6,934 nucleotides of DNA from Bryobacteraceae bacterium (GCA_019686145.1 JADGHK010000121.1:1-6934); one strand, 5' to 3'; counted from the stretch's first letter, positions 1 through 5,708 are shown. Notes: generated from the sequence alone by a model not told the origin. Translations and numbers: made by a program.

Positions 1-113
1 AACGGGAACACATGGCGAAGCTGGCGGATCACGGTCCAGAACTGGATTGTTAACGCGCCAACATACTCCAGCCAGCGTGCCGGTGGGCTCTTCGCTTGTT
101 CTGGCGAGGTCAA
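1..113 (-). CDS. MlaE-type ABC transporter permease, N-terminal fragment (partial)
   Basis: The minus strand has an open frame from a TTG at 113-111 to the window edge: 37 codons and two bases. The translation begins MTSPEQAKSPPARWLEYVG and continues ALTIQFWTVIRQLRHVFP. This polar N-terminus followed by an amphipathic helix (W-LEYVG-L---FW) resembles the start of MlaE/YrbE permeases of phospholipid ABC transporters. The start is supported by a purine-rich Shine-Dalgarno (GGAGGTGGAG at 128-119, five bases before TTG) and by a TTGA overlap with the stop of the upstream STAS gene, which implies translational coupling. In the family, MlaE forms the inner-membrane channel working with an MlaF ATPase, an MlaD substrate-binding protein and often a STAS-domain MlaB. 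None of the transmembrane part is visible, so the call rests on the N-terminal pattern and on the STAS neighbour. A spurious open end is possible but less likely. Confidence 0.6.
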   Translation of the reverse strand, partial: MTSPEQAKSPPARWLEYVGALTIQFWTVIRQLRHVFP

Positions 114-484
114 CGGAACTCCACCTCCGCTCCTGCGGCATGAAAGATTGCGCCCAGCTCCATGATTTCCGCGAGGATGCGAGGCTGGCCGCCGACACCT
201 GCAAGGCGAAGCGTTACAGATTGCTCGAGCGCGGCTTTCAGAGCCTCCAGCAGGGTTGCGATGCCTGACGTATCCAGATAGGACACTTCCGACAGATCGA
301 CGACAACGGCTTGCGCGGTACTGCTCCGGAGCAGCTTGAGCAGCGTCAAGCGCAGACCCGGCGAGGATTCGACTGTTACGCGTCCCGCGACCTCAACCGT
401 GTACCGGCCGGCTTCTGGGAGAACCCGAACGGTAGCGCCTGCCTCAGAAAGAAGGCTGCTGTTCCTTGCCGCATTCGTTGTCAC
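110..484 (-). CDS. STAS-domain protein (MlaB-like or anti-sigma-factor antagonist-like)
   Basis: This 124-residue protein is a single STAS domain with a short tail at its N-terminus. Residues 27-36 (RYTVEVAGRV) give the first strands, 59-69 (AVVVDLSEVSY) the core strand, and 71-74 is DTSG, the loop where SpoIIAA/RsbV-type proteins have D-S-S-G and are phosphorylated. Helix 75-87 (IATLLEALKAALE) and strand 91-94 complete the fold. The acceptor position here is Thr72. STAS proteins of this size act either as anti-sigma-factor antagonists or as the MlaB subunit of Mla-type lipid transporters. The immediate downstream partner looks like MlaE, so I favour the transporter role. The start is GTG, overlapping the stop of the preceding 70-codon ORF as GTGA and lacking its own clear Shine-Dalgarno, which fits coupled translation. 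The frame stays open about 230 bases further upstream without an ATG, GTG or TTG. Confidence 0.85.
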   Translation of the reverse strand: MTTNAARNSSLLSEAGATVRVLPEAGRYTVEVAGRVTVESSPGLRLTLLKLLRSSTAQAVVVDLSEVSYLDTSGIATLLEALKAALEQSVTLRLAGVGGQPRILAEIMELGAIFHAAGAEVEFR

Positions 485-693
485 TTCATCGTAGACGCCG
501 GGGATTGGGAGAGCAGCACGTTGAAACAGACGATTCCTTCGCGCTTCCCACGCACCATAGACGACAACAGGACGCGGCCGGCTACGAACCAGATCGTCCG
601 GCCGGCGATCAGGTTCGCAGCGCCAGGAACCTCCGTATACGGCGCGCGAATATTGGGCGGCGTCTCCCGCCCTAAACCTATGTCGTCCGACAC
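481..693 (-). CDS. Small hypothetical protein, first gene of the STAS/MlaE chain
   Basis: This is an unrecognised 70-residue ORF beginning MSDDIGLGRETPPNIRAPYT. Three things argue that it is real. The GTG start has a GGAG at 704-701, seven bases upstream. Its TGA stop overlaps the STAS start as GTGA, the same coupling style as the next junction. About three quarters of its codons end in G or C, clearly more than in the competing open frame that extends the STAS reading frame upstream. Residues 31-48 (AGRTIWFVAGRVLLSSMV) are moderately hydrophobic but interrupted by arginines, so a membrane segment is doubtful. No motif, signal peptide or cysteine pair is seen. It could be a subunit or chaperone of the lipid transporter, or a non-functional leader ORF; the sequence does not decide. 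Confidence 0.45.
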   Translation of the reverse strand: MSDDIGLGRETPPNIRAPYTEVPGAANLIAGRTIWFVAGRVLLSSMVRGKREGIVCFNVLLSQSPASTMK

Positions 694-770
694 AGATACG
701 CTCCGGTTCGGTCTAACAGATCTGACGCAGAGGGTCGACTTTCACATTGAACTAGGGCAGCATCCATTAG

Positions 771-778
771 GGGAGGTG
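771..778 (+). promoter_or_regulatory. Ribosome binding site that fixes the GTG start at 783
   Basis: GGGAGGTG lies six bases (counted from GGAGG at 772-776) before the GTG at 783. It is the strongest Shine-Dalgarno on the plus strand in this window and settles the start of the reductase gene. Confidence 0.8.
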
Positions 779-782
779 CATC

Positions 783-1364
783 GTGAAACCGAGGGTTGCA
801 ATTATTGGCAAGGGGCGCGTGGGCGGCGCGCTGCGGGAAGGGCTGGAGAGAGCAGGCTATGAAGTGAGGGCGGCTGGCAAGGAGCCGCAGCTCGTGCGTG
901 AGGCAGCCGAATGGGGCGGCATCATCGTCCTTGTAGTACCATACGGCGCGATCGACGATGTGCTCCGCTCGATCGGCGATGCCGTTAACGGCAAGCCGCT
1001 CATCGATGTGACGAACGCCTTGACATCCGATATGGAACTCGCCCTTGGCTTTTCCACAAGTGGGGCGGAGGAGCTTCAAAAGAAGGCGCCTGCGGCCAAA
1101 GTCGTCAAGGCGTCCAATACGACGTTCGCCCAGCATATGTCGACGGGGCATGTTAAGGGCACCGCCATCTCCCTGTTTGCGGCTGGCGACGATCAGGGCG
1201 CCAAGGAGCAAGTCCTGGCGATGGGCCGTGACATCGGATTCGACCCCGTGGACGCCGGGCCGCTACGGAATGCCCGCCTGCTGGAGCCGCTCGCCAGCTT
1301 GAACATCCAACTCGCCTTCTCAGTGAAAATGGGCACGCAGATCGGATTCAAGCTCGTGCACTAG
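783..1364 (+). CDS. NADP(H)-binding reductase of the F420-dependent NADP oxidoreductase family
   Basis: This 193-residue protein has an N-terminal Rossmann fold: beta strand RVAIIGKG with the dinucleotide loop GKGRVG at 9-14, followed by helix GALREGLERAG. Around 46-53 comes the strand GIIVLVVP, near 74-79 IDVTNA, and around 108-117 KASNTTFAQH. The C-terminal part has G-PLRNARLLEPLASLNIQLAF (about residues 159-179). This is the layout of COG2085 proteins, whose characterised members transfer hydride between NADP(H) and coenzyme F420. Many bacterial members sit in genomes where F420 use is unproven, so the actual acceptor is uncertain. The length is slightly short of the roughly 200-220 residues usual in the family, but both ends look intact. 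It is probably cytosolic. It is transcribed divergently from the STAS/MlaE chain, and the roughly 90-bp gap (694-782) must hold the promoters of both units, though I see no convincing -35/-10 pair there. Confidence 0.8.
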   Translation: MKPRVAIIGKGRVGGALREGLERAGYEVRAAGKEPQLVREAAEWGGIIVLVVPYGAIDDVLRSIGDAVNGKPLIDVTNALTSDMELALGFSTSGAEELQKKAPAAKVVKASNTTFAQHMSTGHVKGTAISLFAAGDDQGAKEQVLAMGRDIGFDPVDAGPLRNARLLEPLASLNIQLAFSVKMGTQIGFKLVH

Positions 1365-1417
1365 AGGAACAAGGCGTCGCGACTTCGCGGGGTGTGCGCC
1401 GTATTCAGGAAGTGGTT

Positions 1418-1423
1418 TAAAAT
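1418..1423 (+). promoter_or_regulatory. Candidate -10 element for tRNA-Pro
   Basis: TAAAAT matches the TATAAT consensus at five of six positions and lies 18 bases before the mature tRNA 5' end, which would leave a leader of roughly ten bases for RNase P to remove. It stands out in a short AT-rich patch. No good -35 is found 16-18 bases upstream, so the assignment is tentative. Confidence 0.35.
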
Positions 1424-1441
1424 CAAGGAAGCTTCGGATGT

Positions 1442-1518
1442 CGGGGCGTGGCGCAGTCTGGTAGCGCACCTGCCTTGGGCGCAGGGGGTCGCTGGTTCGA
1501 ATCCGGCCGCCCCGACCA
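1442..1518 (+). tRNA. tRNA-Pro (anticodon UGG)
   Basis: The cloverleaf is complete. The acceptor stem is CGGGGCG (1442-1448) pairing with CGCCCCG (1508-1514). The D arm is GCGCAGTCTGGTAGCGC. The anticodon stem is CCTGC/GCAGG (1469-1473 with 1481-1485) around the loop CTTGGGC, with TGG at 1476-1478. The variable region is GGGTC. The T arm is GCTGG-TTCGAAT-CCGGC with one G-U pair. The discriminator is A1515 and CCA is encoded (1516-1518). The C1-G72 first pair, A73 and G37 after the anticodon are typical of bacterial proline tRNAs. UGG can read all four CCN codons when U34 is modified. The gene is single, and the next gene begins 45 bp downstream on the same strand. Confidence 0.97.
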
Positions 1519-1563
1519 TCTCTTGACTACACCACTTTGAACTGAACCGCTCGCCCACAGTGC

Positions 1564-2499
1564 ATGCTGCCCTTCCGCCTGATTTATCACAATGGCTACG
1601 ACCTCAAGTTCGGGGATCACGTCTTCCCTAGTCAGAAGTACAGGCTGATCCGGGAACAATTGCTGAGCGAGGGCTTTGCCATGCCCGAGGATCTTGTTTC
1701 GCCCGAACCCGCTCCGGACGACGACATCCTTCTTGTGCACGAGAAGGGGTGGGTCGACCGCCTCAAGAACGGGACGTTGAGCTATATGGAGATCCTCAGG
1801 CTGGAAGTCCCATACTCGCGGCAAATGGTCGAGGGTTTCTTCCTAGCCGCCGGCGGCACGACGCTTGCGGGGCGTCTTGCCCTGCAGCACGGAATGGCAT
1901 TCAACATTGGAGGGGGCTTTCACCACGCCTTCCCCGGTCATGGCGAAGGATTCTGCGCAATCCATGACGTTGCGGTCGCGATCCGCGTCCTTCAGCAGGA
2001 GCGCCTGATCCGGCGGGCGATGGTTGTCGACTGCGACGTCCATCACGGCAATGGCACCGCCGCGATCTTTGCCAATGACGATAGCGTCTTTACGCTCTCC
2101 ATCCATCAGTTCAATAACTATCCCGCTGTGAAGCCGCCGTCGAACATTGACATTCACCTTGAGGATGGCGTTGGGGATGCCGAGTATCTGGAGCGGCTGC
2201 AAGGTCCCTACGAAACGTCCATCGCCGAATTTCAGCCGGACATCCTGATGTATGTCGCCGGGGCGGACCCCTACAGGGAAGACCAGCTCGGCGGATTGTC
2301 GTTGAGTATGGAAGGGCTAAGGCAGCGCGATCTGCTCGTCATGACAACGGCCCTGCGCCGGAATGTTCCCGTTGTCGTGACGCTTGCCGGCGGATACGCG
2401 CGCCGGCTCAGCGACACCGTAGCGATTCATGCAAATACGGCGCATGCCGCGCTCGCCGCGTTTGAGAGCGAGCAAGGGAAGATGAGGACGCCGCTTTAA
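1564..2499 (+). CDS. Histone-deacetylase-superfamily amidohydrolase
   Basis: This 311-residue protein is a full-length single-domain member of the arginase/HDAC fold. Visible active-site elements are the tandem histidines H120-H121 in GGGFHHAFPGHGEGF, the charge-relay and zinc ligands in VVDCDVHHGNG (D156, D158, H160), the third zinc ligand D235 in AGADPYRED, and the transition-state tyrosine Y278 in LAGGYA. All catalytic residues are present, so it should be an active zinc-dependent deacetylase. Bacterial relatives act on acetylated polyamines, acetyl-lysine or other small amides, and the substrate here cannot be inferred. The short G-E-GFCAIHDVAVA signature recalls class IV (HDAC11-like) bacterial proteins more than class I. 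The ATG at 1564 is the first start after an in-frame TGA at 1543, and no Shine-Dalgarno precedes it. It may be co-transcribed with tRNA-Pro. Its stop overlaps the stop of the convergent epimerase gene. Confidence 0.9.
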   Translation: MLPFRLIYHNGYDLKFGDHVFPSQKYRLIREQLLSEGFAMPEDLVSPEPAPDDDILLVHEKGWVDRLKNGTLSYMEILRLEVPYSRQMVEGFFLAAGGTTLAGRLALQHGMAFNIGGGFHHAFPGHGEGFCAIHDVAVAIRVLQQERLIRRAMVVDCDVHHGNGTAAIFANDDSVFTLSIHQFNNYPAVKPPSNIDIHLEDGVGDAEYLERLQGPYETSIAEFQPDILMYVAGADPYREDQLGGLSLSMEGLRQRDLLVMTTALRRNVPVVVTLAGGYARRLSDTVAIHANTAHAALAAFESEQGKMRTPL

Positions 2500-3473
2500 G
2501 AAACCTTCGCGAGCAGCGAGTCTTCAAAGCTGTAGTCGGGCGGCGGAAAGCCGTTGTGCCGCACATACCAGCGATAGGTTTCCTTCAGGCCTTCGAGAAA
2601 AGGCGTCGGCTTGAACTTCAGCACCCGCTGCGCTTTCGCGACGAGCTGCGTAATCGGCGGCATATCGTAGTAGAAGCCAAAGTAGAGGAGCGGGCCCATC
2701 GGATGGCCCCCTGCCTGGTGAATCAGCTCCCTCGGGACCTTCACCATCTGCGGCTCCTTCCCGGCTGCCTTCCCAAGCGCCTGAACCAGTTCCTGCTGAG
2801 TCACCGGCCGCGGATTGGCGATGTTAAAACTGTTGCCCACCGCGGCCGGTTCCTCCATCACTTTCATGCACGCCCAGACGAGATCCTTCACGTGAACGAA
2901 CTGCATGAGCCGGCGGCCGTCGCCCGGCAGGATAATCGGACGTCCGGCGCGCAGGCGATCCCAGAAAAACGCCTCCCGGTAGTAGGGATTTTCGGGACCG
3001 TAGATGTACGGCGGCCGCAGGGTCACCACCGGGAGGCCGTAGCGCAGGTGGAGGCGGAACAGGGCGCGTTCACTCATCGCCTTGTTCCGCACGTATGCTT
3101 CCGGATGCGTGTCGGGCGCGAGGGCGTCGTCTTCGTGATGGTTCAGGCCATCGCCGTAGGCGGCTACGCTCGACATGAAGATATACCGCTTGAGGCCATC
3201 GCCAAAGGCTTGCGCTGTCGCTTCTACCTGGGCCGCCGTCGTTCCGCGTTCCCAGTCGTAGACATTGTCAAAGACAACGTCAAATTGCCTGCCCTTCACG
3301 GCCTGCCGCACCGATTCGGGGTCGTTCCGGTCGGCCATGAGATTCCCGACCTTCCGCCCGAGGTTGTGTTCCGCGTGGCGGTGCATGACCGTCACTTCAT
3401 GGCCGGCCTTGACCAGTTCGGCGACGAGGCGGCGCCCGATGAAGAGAGTGCCGCCGATAACGAGGACTCTCAT
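2496..3473 (-). CDS. NAD-dependent epimerase/dehydratase (extended SDR)
   Basis: This 325-residue protein is an extended short-chain dehydrogenase. The cofactor loop is GGTLFIG (7-13) after the strand MRVLVI. Residues 66-73 (VVFDNVYD) form the strand near the adenine, SSVAAYG (101-107) carries the catalytic serine region, and Y127-VRN-K131 is the YxxxK catalytic pair. LRPPYIYGPENPYY (152-165) and QFVHVKDLVWA (191-201) are the substrate-side signatures common to NDP-sugar epimerases and dehydratases. The GGTxFIG start resembles the CSP41/'GGTRFIG' branch of the family. The natural substrate, probably a nucleotide sugar or related polyol, is not determined. It begins ten bases after the stop of ino1 on the same strand and has no Shine-Dalgarno (the bases before ATG are pyrimidine-rich), so translation probably depends on ribosomes finishing ino1. 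The product is cytosolic. Confidence 0.87.
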   Translation of the reverse strand: MRVLVIGGTLFIGRRLVAELVKAGHEVTVMHRHAEHNLGRKVGNLMADRNDPESVRQAVKGRQFDVVFDNVYDWERGTTAAQVEATAQAFGDGLKRYIFMSSVAAYGDGLNHHEDDALAPDTHPEAYVRNKAMSERALFRLHLRYGLPVVTLRPPYIYGPENPYYREAFFWDRLRAGRPIILPGDGRRLMQFVHVKDLVWACMKVMEEPAAVGNSFNIANPRPVTQQELVQALGKAAGKEPQMVKVPRELIHQAGGHPMGPLLYFGFYYDMPPITQLVAKAQRVLKFKPTPFLEGLKETYRWYVRHNGFPPPDYSFEDSLLAKVS

Positions 3474-3483
3474 TGAGGAAGCG

Positions 3484-4800
3484 CTAGTCGTAGTATTCGA
3501 GGCCGAGGTGCGTGATGAGATCTTCTCCCCGCATCCACCGGAGCGTGTTCTTCAGCTTCATCAGCTGAATGAAGATGTCGTGCTCGGGATAGAGTCCGGG
3601 AGCCGTCATCGGAGCCTTGAAGTAGAAGCTGAGCCACTCCTGTATACCCCGCATTCCTGCCCGCTGCGCCAGATCGAGGAAGAGCACAAGGTCCAGAACC
3701 AGCGGCGCCGCGAGGATCGAGTCGCGGCAGAGGAAGTCGATTTTGATCTGCATCGGGTAGTTGAGCCACCCGAAGATATCGATGTTGTCCCAGCCCTCCT
3801 TGGCGTCGCCGCGCGGCGGATAGTAGTTGATGCGGACAAGGTGATAGAGGTCCTTGTACAGGTTCGGATACAGATCCGGCTGGAGGATCTGCTCAAGGAC
3901 CGAGAGTTTGGTCTCTTCCTTGCTCTTGAAGGACCCCGGATCGTCGAGGACCTCACCGTCCCGGTTTCCAAGGATGTTGGTCGAGAACCAGCCGGACACG
4001 CCAAGCATCCGGGCTTTTAAGCCTGGCGCGAGGAGCGTCTTCATGAACGTCTGGCCGGTCTTGAAATCCTTGCCGCAAATCGGCACCTGACGGTCGCGAG
4101 CCAGCTCGACCAGCGCGGGAGCGTCGGCGCTCAGATTGGGGGCGCCGTTGGCATACGGAATGCCCATCTTCAGCGCTGCATAAGCATAGATCTGGCTGGG
4201 CGCGATGTCCGGGTCGTTCTTCTGGAGCCCGCACTCGAAGTCCTTGAGCGTCTGGTGCACTTGCGTCGGCCGGCGGAACACTTCGGTCGACCCGCACCAG
4301 ATCATGACCATGCGCGAGGCGCCGGTGGACTTCTGGAAGTTCCGGATGTCGTCCATCAGCATCTCGGCATAGTCCATCTTCGAGCCGCCCTGCTTCACGT
4401 TTGGACCGTCAATCCGGCGGACGTACTCGCGGTCAAAGACGGCTTTCATCGGCTTGATCGCTGAAAGCGGCTCCTTTACCTGTTCGAGCAAGGGCTCGTC
4501 GAGCACGCGTGCCTTCAGCGCTGCCTGGTAGGCATTGTCCTCGTAAATATCCCAGCCGCCGAAAACCAGGTCGTTCAAACTGGCAAGAGGAACAAAATCT
4601 TTGATTCGTGGAGTCCGTCCCTCCGTGCGTTTGCCGAGGCGGATGGTCGCGAGCTGTGTGAGGGAACCGACGGGTTCTGCCAGGCCGCGTTTCACTGCTT
4701 CGACGCCGGCAATAAACGTAGTGCTTACCGCTCCAATTCCCGGAATCAGAATTCCGAGCTTCCCCTCCGCTGGAGCGATGCGGACATTCTCAGTCGACAA
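3484..4800 (-). CDS. ino1: Inositol-3-phosphate synthase (myo-inositol-1-phosphate synthase)
   Basis: This enzyme converts D-glucose 6-phosphate to 1D-myo-inositol 3-phosphate using tightly bound NAD, the first step of inositol synthesis in the cytosol. From the chosen TTG start it is 438 residues, in the range of bacterial enzymes. Family signatures in order are the NAD loop GILIPGIGAVSTTFIAG (about 16-32), GKDFKTGQT (243-251), GWFSTNILGNRDG (270-282) and KIDFLCRDSILAAP (353-366), the last including the conserved lysine and aspartate of the active site. The longest frame begins at GTG 4863, but the TTG at 4800 has GAGGAG six bases upstream, and the conserved N-terminus (STENVRIAPAEGKLG) starts right after it. 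The preceding 21 codons look like leader. It is the first gene of a pair with the epimerase. No CDP-alcohol phosphotransferase or inositol phosphatase is in view, so whether the product feeds lipids, compatible solutes or other glycans is open. Confidence 0.95.
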   Translation of the reverse strand: MSTENVRIAPAEGKLGILIPGIGAVSTTFIAGVEAVKRGLAEPVGSLTQLATIRLGKRTEGRTPRIKDFVPLASLNDLVFGGWDIYEDNAYQAALKARVLDEPLLEQVKEPLSAIKPMKAVFDREYVRRIDGPNVKQGGSKMDYAEMLMDDIRNFQKSTGASRMVMIWCGSTEVFRRPTQVHQTLKDFECGLQKNDPDIAPSQIYAYAALKMGIPYANGAPNLSADAPALVELARDRQVPICGKDFKTGQTFMKTLLAPGLKARMLGVSGWFSTNILGNRDGEVLDDPGSFKSKEETKLSVLEQILQPDLYPNLYKDLYHLVRINYYPPRGDAKEGWDNIDIFGWLNYPMQIKIDFLCRDSILAAPLVLDLVLFLDLAQRAGMRGIQEWLSFYFKAPMTAPGLYPEHDIFIQLMKLKNTLRWMRGEDLITHLGLEYYD

Positions 4801-4806
4801 AATCAA

Positions 4807-4812
4807 CTCCTC
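4807..4812 (-). promoter_or_regulatory. Ribosome binding site that decides the ino1 TTG start
   Basis: On the minus strand GAGGAG stands six bases before the TTG at 4800-4798. No comparable site precedes the GTG at 4863, which favours the shorter protein. Confidence 0.75.
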
Positions 4813-4862
4813 TTTGCGAACAACGCGGCAGGCCGGGCCGGCGGAGTCCGCGGCGGGCAACA

Positions 4863-4890
4863 CTTACAAAAATGGCCTGAATGCTATACT
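4863..4890 (+). promoter_or_regulatory. Extended -10 promoter of the LytTR regulator
   Basis: CTTACA (4863-4868, four of six matches to TTGACA) is followed by a 16-base spacer and TATACT (4885-4890, five of six matches to TATAAT), which is preceded by TG one base away, the extended -10 signature. The predicted start of transcription falls about 4896-4900, essentially at the ATG at 4900. The region between this promoter and ino1 (4801-4862) is very GC-rich and would form part of the divergent ino1 leader. Confidence 0.6.
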
Positions 4891-4899
4891 AGCAGCTTA

Positions 4900-5676
4900 A
4901 TGCAAGGTCGCGCGACGAGCAGCATTTCGACGATTCTGGTCGATGATGAACAATTGGCGCGGGACGAGTTGATCTATCTTCTCCGCGATTTCCCCGACAT
5001 TGAAGTAGCAGGCACCGGAGCCAACGGGCTTGAAGCCATTGAGCTGATTGAGGAGTTCGAGCCCGACCTTGTCTTCCTTGACGTTCAGATGCCCGGGCTG
5101 GACGGGCTGGGCGTGATCGAGAAGCTGCGGGAGCGGAACGTCCCGCTCCCGCACTTCATCCTGGCTACAGCCTACGATCAATACGCCATCGAGGCGTTTC
5201 GTCTCGAGGCGATGGACTACCTGCTGAAGCCGATCGAGCGGGAACGGCTCGCCGTTACGGTCGAACGCGCGCGCCGGATTATCAGCGAGAAGAACCGCCC
5301 GGCTCCGGACGCCCTTCCTCAGCAAAAGCCCACCCTCCAGCGGACCAAGCTGCTCGTAAAGGCCAATAATCGCAACTTCATCGTAGATGCACAGGATGTC
5401 ATCTACGCGACCATCGAGGACGGACTCATCACGGTGGTCACGACCACAATCGAAGGACATTCCAACTACCGCACCATTGAAGAGCTGCAGTCGAATCTTG
5501 ACCCCGACATTTTCTGGCGCGTGCACCGGTCGTTCCTGGTAAACATCAACCGGATCCGCGAAGTGATTCCCTGGTTCAAGTCCTCCTACCAGCTAAAGAT
5601 GGATGACAAGCGGCAGACGGAGATTCCGGTCAGCCGGGTGCAGACCAAGCGCTTGCGGGCGTTACTGAAACTGTAG
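4900..5676 (+). CDS. LytTR-family two-component response regulator
   Basis: This 258-residue protein has an N-terminal receiver domain (about 10-128): acidic pair D15-D16 in ILVDDE, phospho-acceptor D61 in LVFLDVQMPGLDG, switch T90 in LATAYD and conserved K110 in YLLKPI. A 20-residue linker rich in Pro and Gln (about 131-150) leads to a C-terminal LytTR DNA-binding domain (about 150-258), with the typical FWRVHRSFLVNINRI stretch at 205-219 and the closing PVSR segment near 243-246. Such regulators bind paired direct-repeat sites and often control transport, cell-envelope or signalling genes. No histidine kinase is in the window, so the partner and the regulon are unknown. The ATG at 4900 is the only start codon before the conserved receiver strand. 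It has no Shine-Dalgarno and lies nine bases after the -10 element, so the mRNA is probably leaderless. The gene is transcribed away from ino1. Confidence 0.93.
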   Translation: MQGRATSSISTILVDDEQLARDELIYLLRDFPDIEVAGTGANGLEAIELIEEFEPDLVFLDVQMPGLDGLGVIEKLRERNVPLPHFILATAYDQYAIEAFRLEAMDYLLKPIERERLAVTVERARRIISEKNRPAPDALPQQKPTLQRTKLLVKANNRNFIVDAQDVIYATIEDGLITVVTTTIEGHSNYRTIEELQSNLDPDIFWRVHRSFLVNINRIREVIPWFKSSYQLKMDDKRQTEIPVSRVQTKRLRALLKL

Positions 5677-5697
5677 AGCCGGATCGAAGGCTCTACA
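5672..5697 (+). repeat. Perfect 9-bp inverted repeat between the regulator and thiG
   Basis: TGTAGAGCC (5672-5680) and GGCTCTACA (5689-5697) are exact reverse complements separated by eight bases (GGATCGAA). The left arm contains the regulator's TAG stop. No T-run follows, so it is not a standard intrinsic terminator. It could be an RNA hairpin protecting or processing the upstream message, a weak attenuator of thiG, or a palindromic operator. The sequence supports the structure but not the function. Confidence 0.6.
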
Positions 5698-5699
5698 AT
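5694..5699 (+). promoter_or_regulatory. Candidate -10 element for thiG
   Basis: TACAAT matches TATAAT at five of six positions and ends nine bases before the thiG ATG, the same spacing as the regulator's -10 to its ATG. It overlaps the right arm of the inverted repeat. The -35 region is poor (TGTAGA at 5672-5677, three of six). If used, it would give a nearly leaderless thiG mRNA. Confidence 0.35.
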
Positions 5700-5708
5700 G
5701 AAGGTGTT

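Noticed and set aside
485..713. Upstream extension of the STAS reading frame (about 76 stop-free codons)
   Set aside because: It contains no ATG, GTG or TTG start, its third positions are less GC-rich than the competing 70-codon frame, and the STAS domain is already complete without it.
694..782. Possible divergent promoters, including TTGAAC at 747-752 and the palindrome CAGATCTG at 717-724
   Set aside because: No -10 lies at proper spacing from TTGAAC, and an isolated 8-bp palindrome is expected by chance; I cannot assign either.
311..862. Plus-strand ORF of 183 codons running through the STAS region into the reductase start
   Set aside because: It lies opposite a clear STAS gene, overlaps the reductase in another frame, and its translation shows no family features.
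1373..1400. GC-rich hairpin after the reductase gene (CGCG-ACTT-CGCG with flanking GGCG/CGCC)
   Set aside because: The central stem is only four pairs, the outer arms need a lopsided internal loop, and no T-run follows, so a terminator cannot be supported.
1361..1824. Minus-strand ORFs across the tRNA, with translations such as GAAGFEPATPCAQG
   Set aside because: These are the well-known false proteins produced by translating the antisense of a tRNA gene; the cloverleaf explains the sequence fully.
2556..4020. Long plus-strand ORFs of 306 and 251 codons opposite the epimerase and ino1
   Set aside because: They are antisense shadows of two strongly recognisable minus-strand genes, with Arg/His/Val-rich translations that show no domain.
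5677..5708. TPP riboswitch before thiG
   Set aside because: The intergenic space is only 32 bases, far too small for a THI element, and none of its conserved cores are present.
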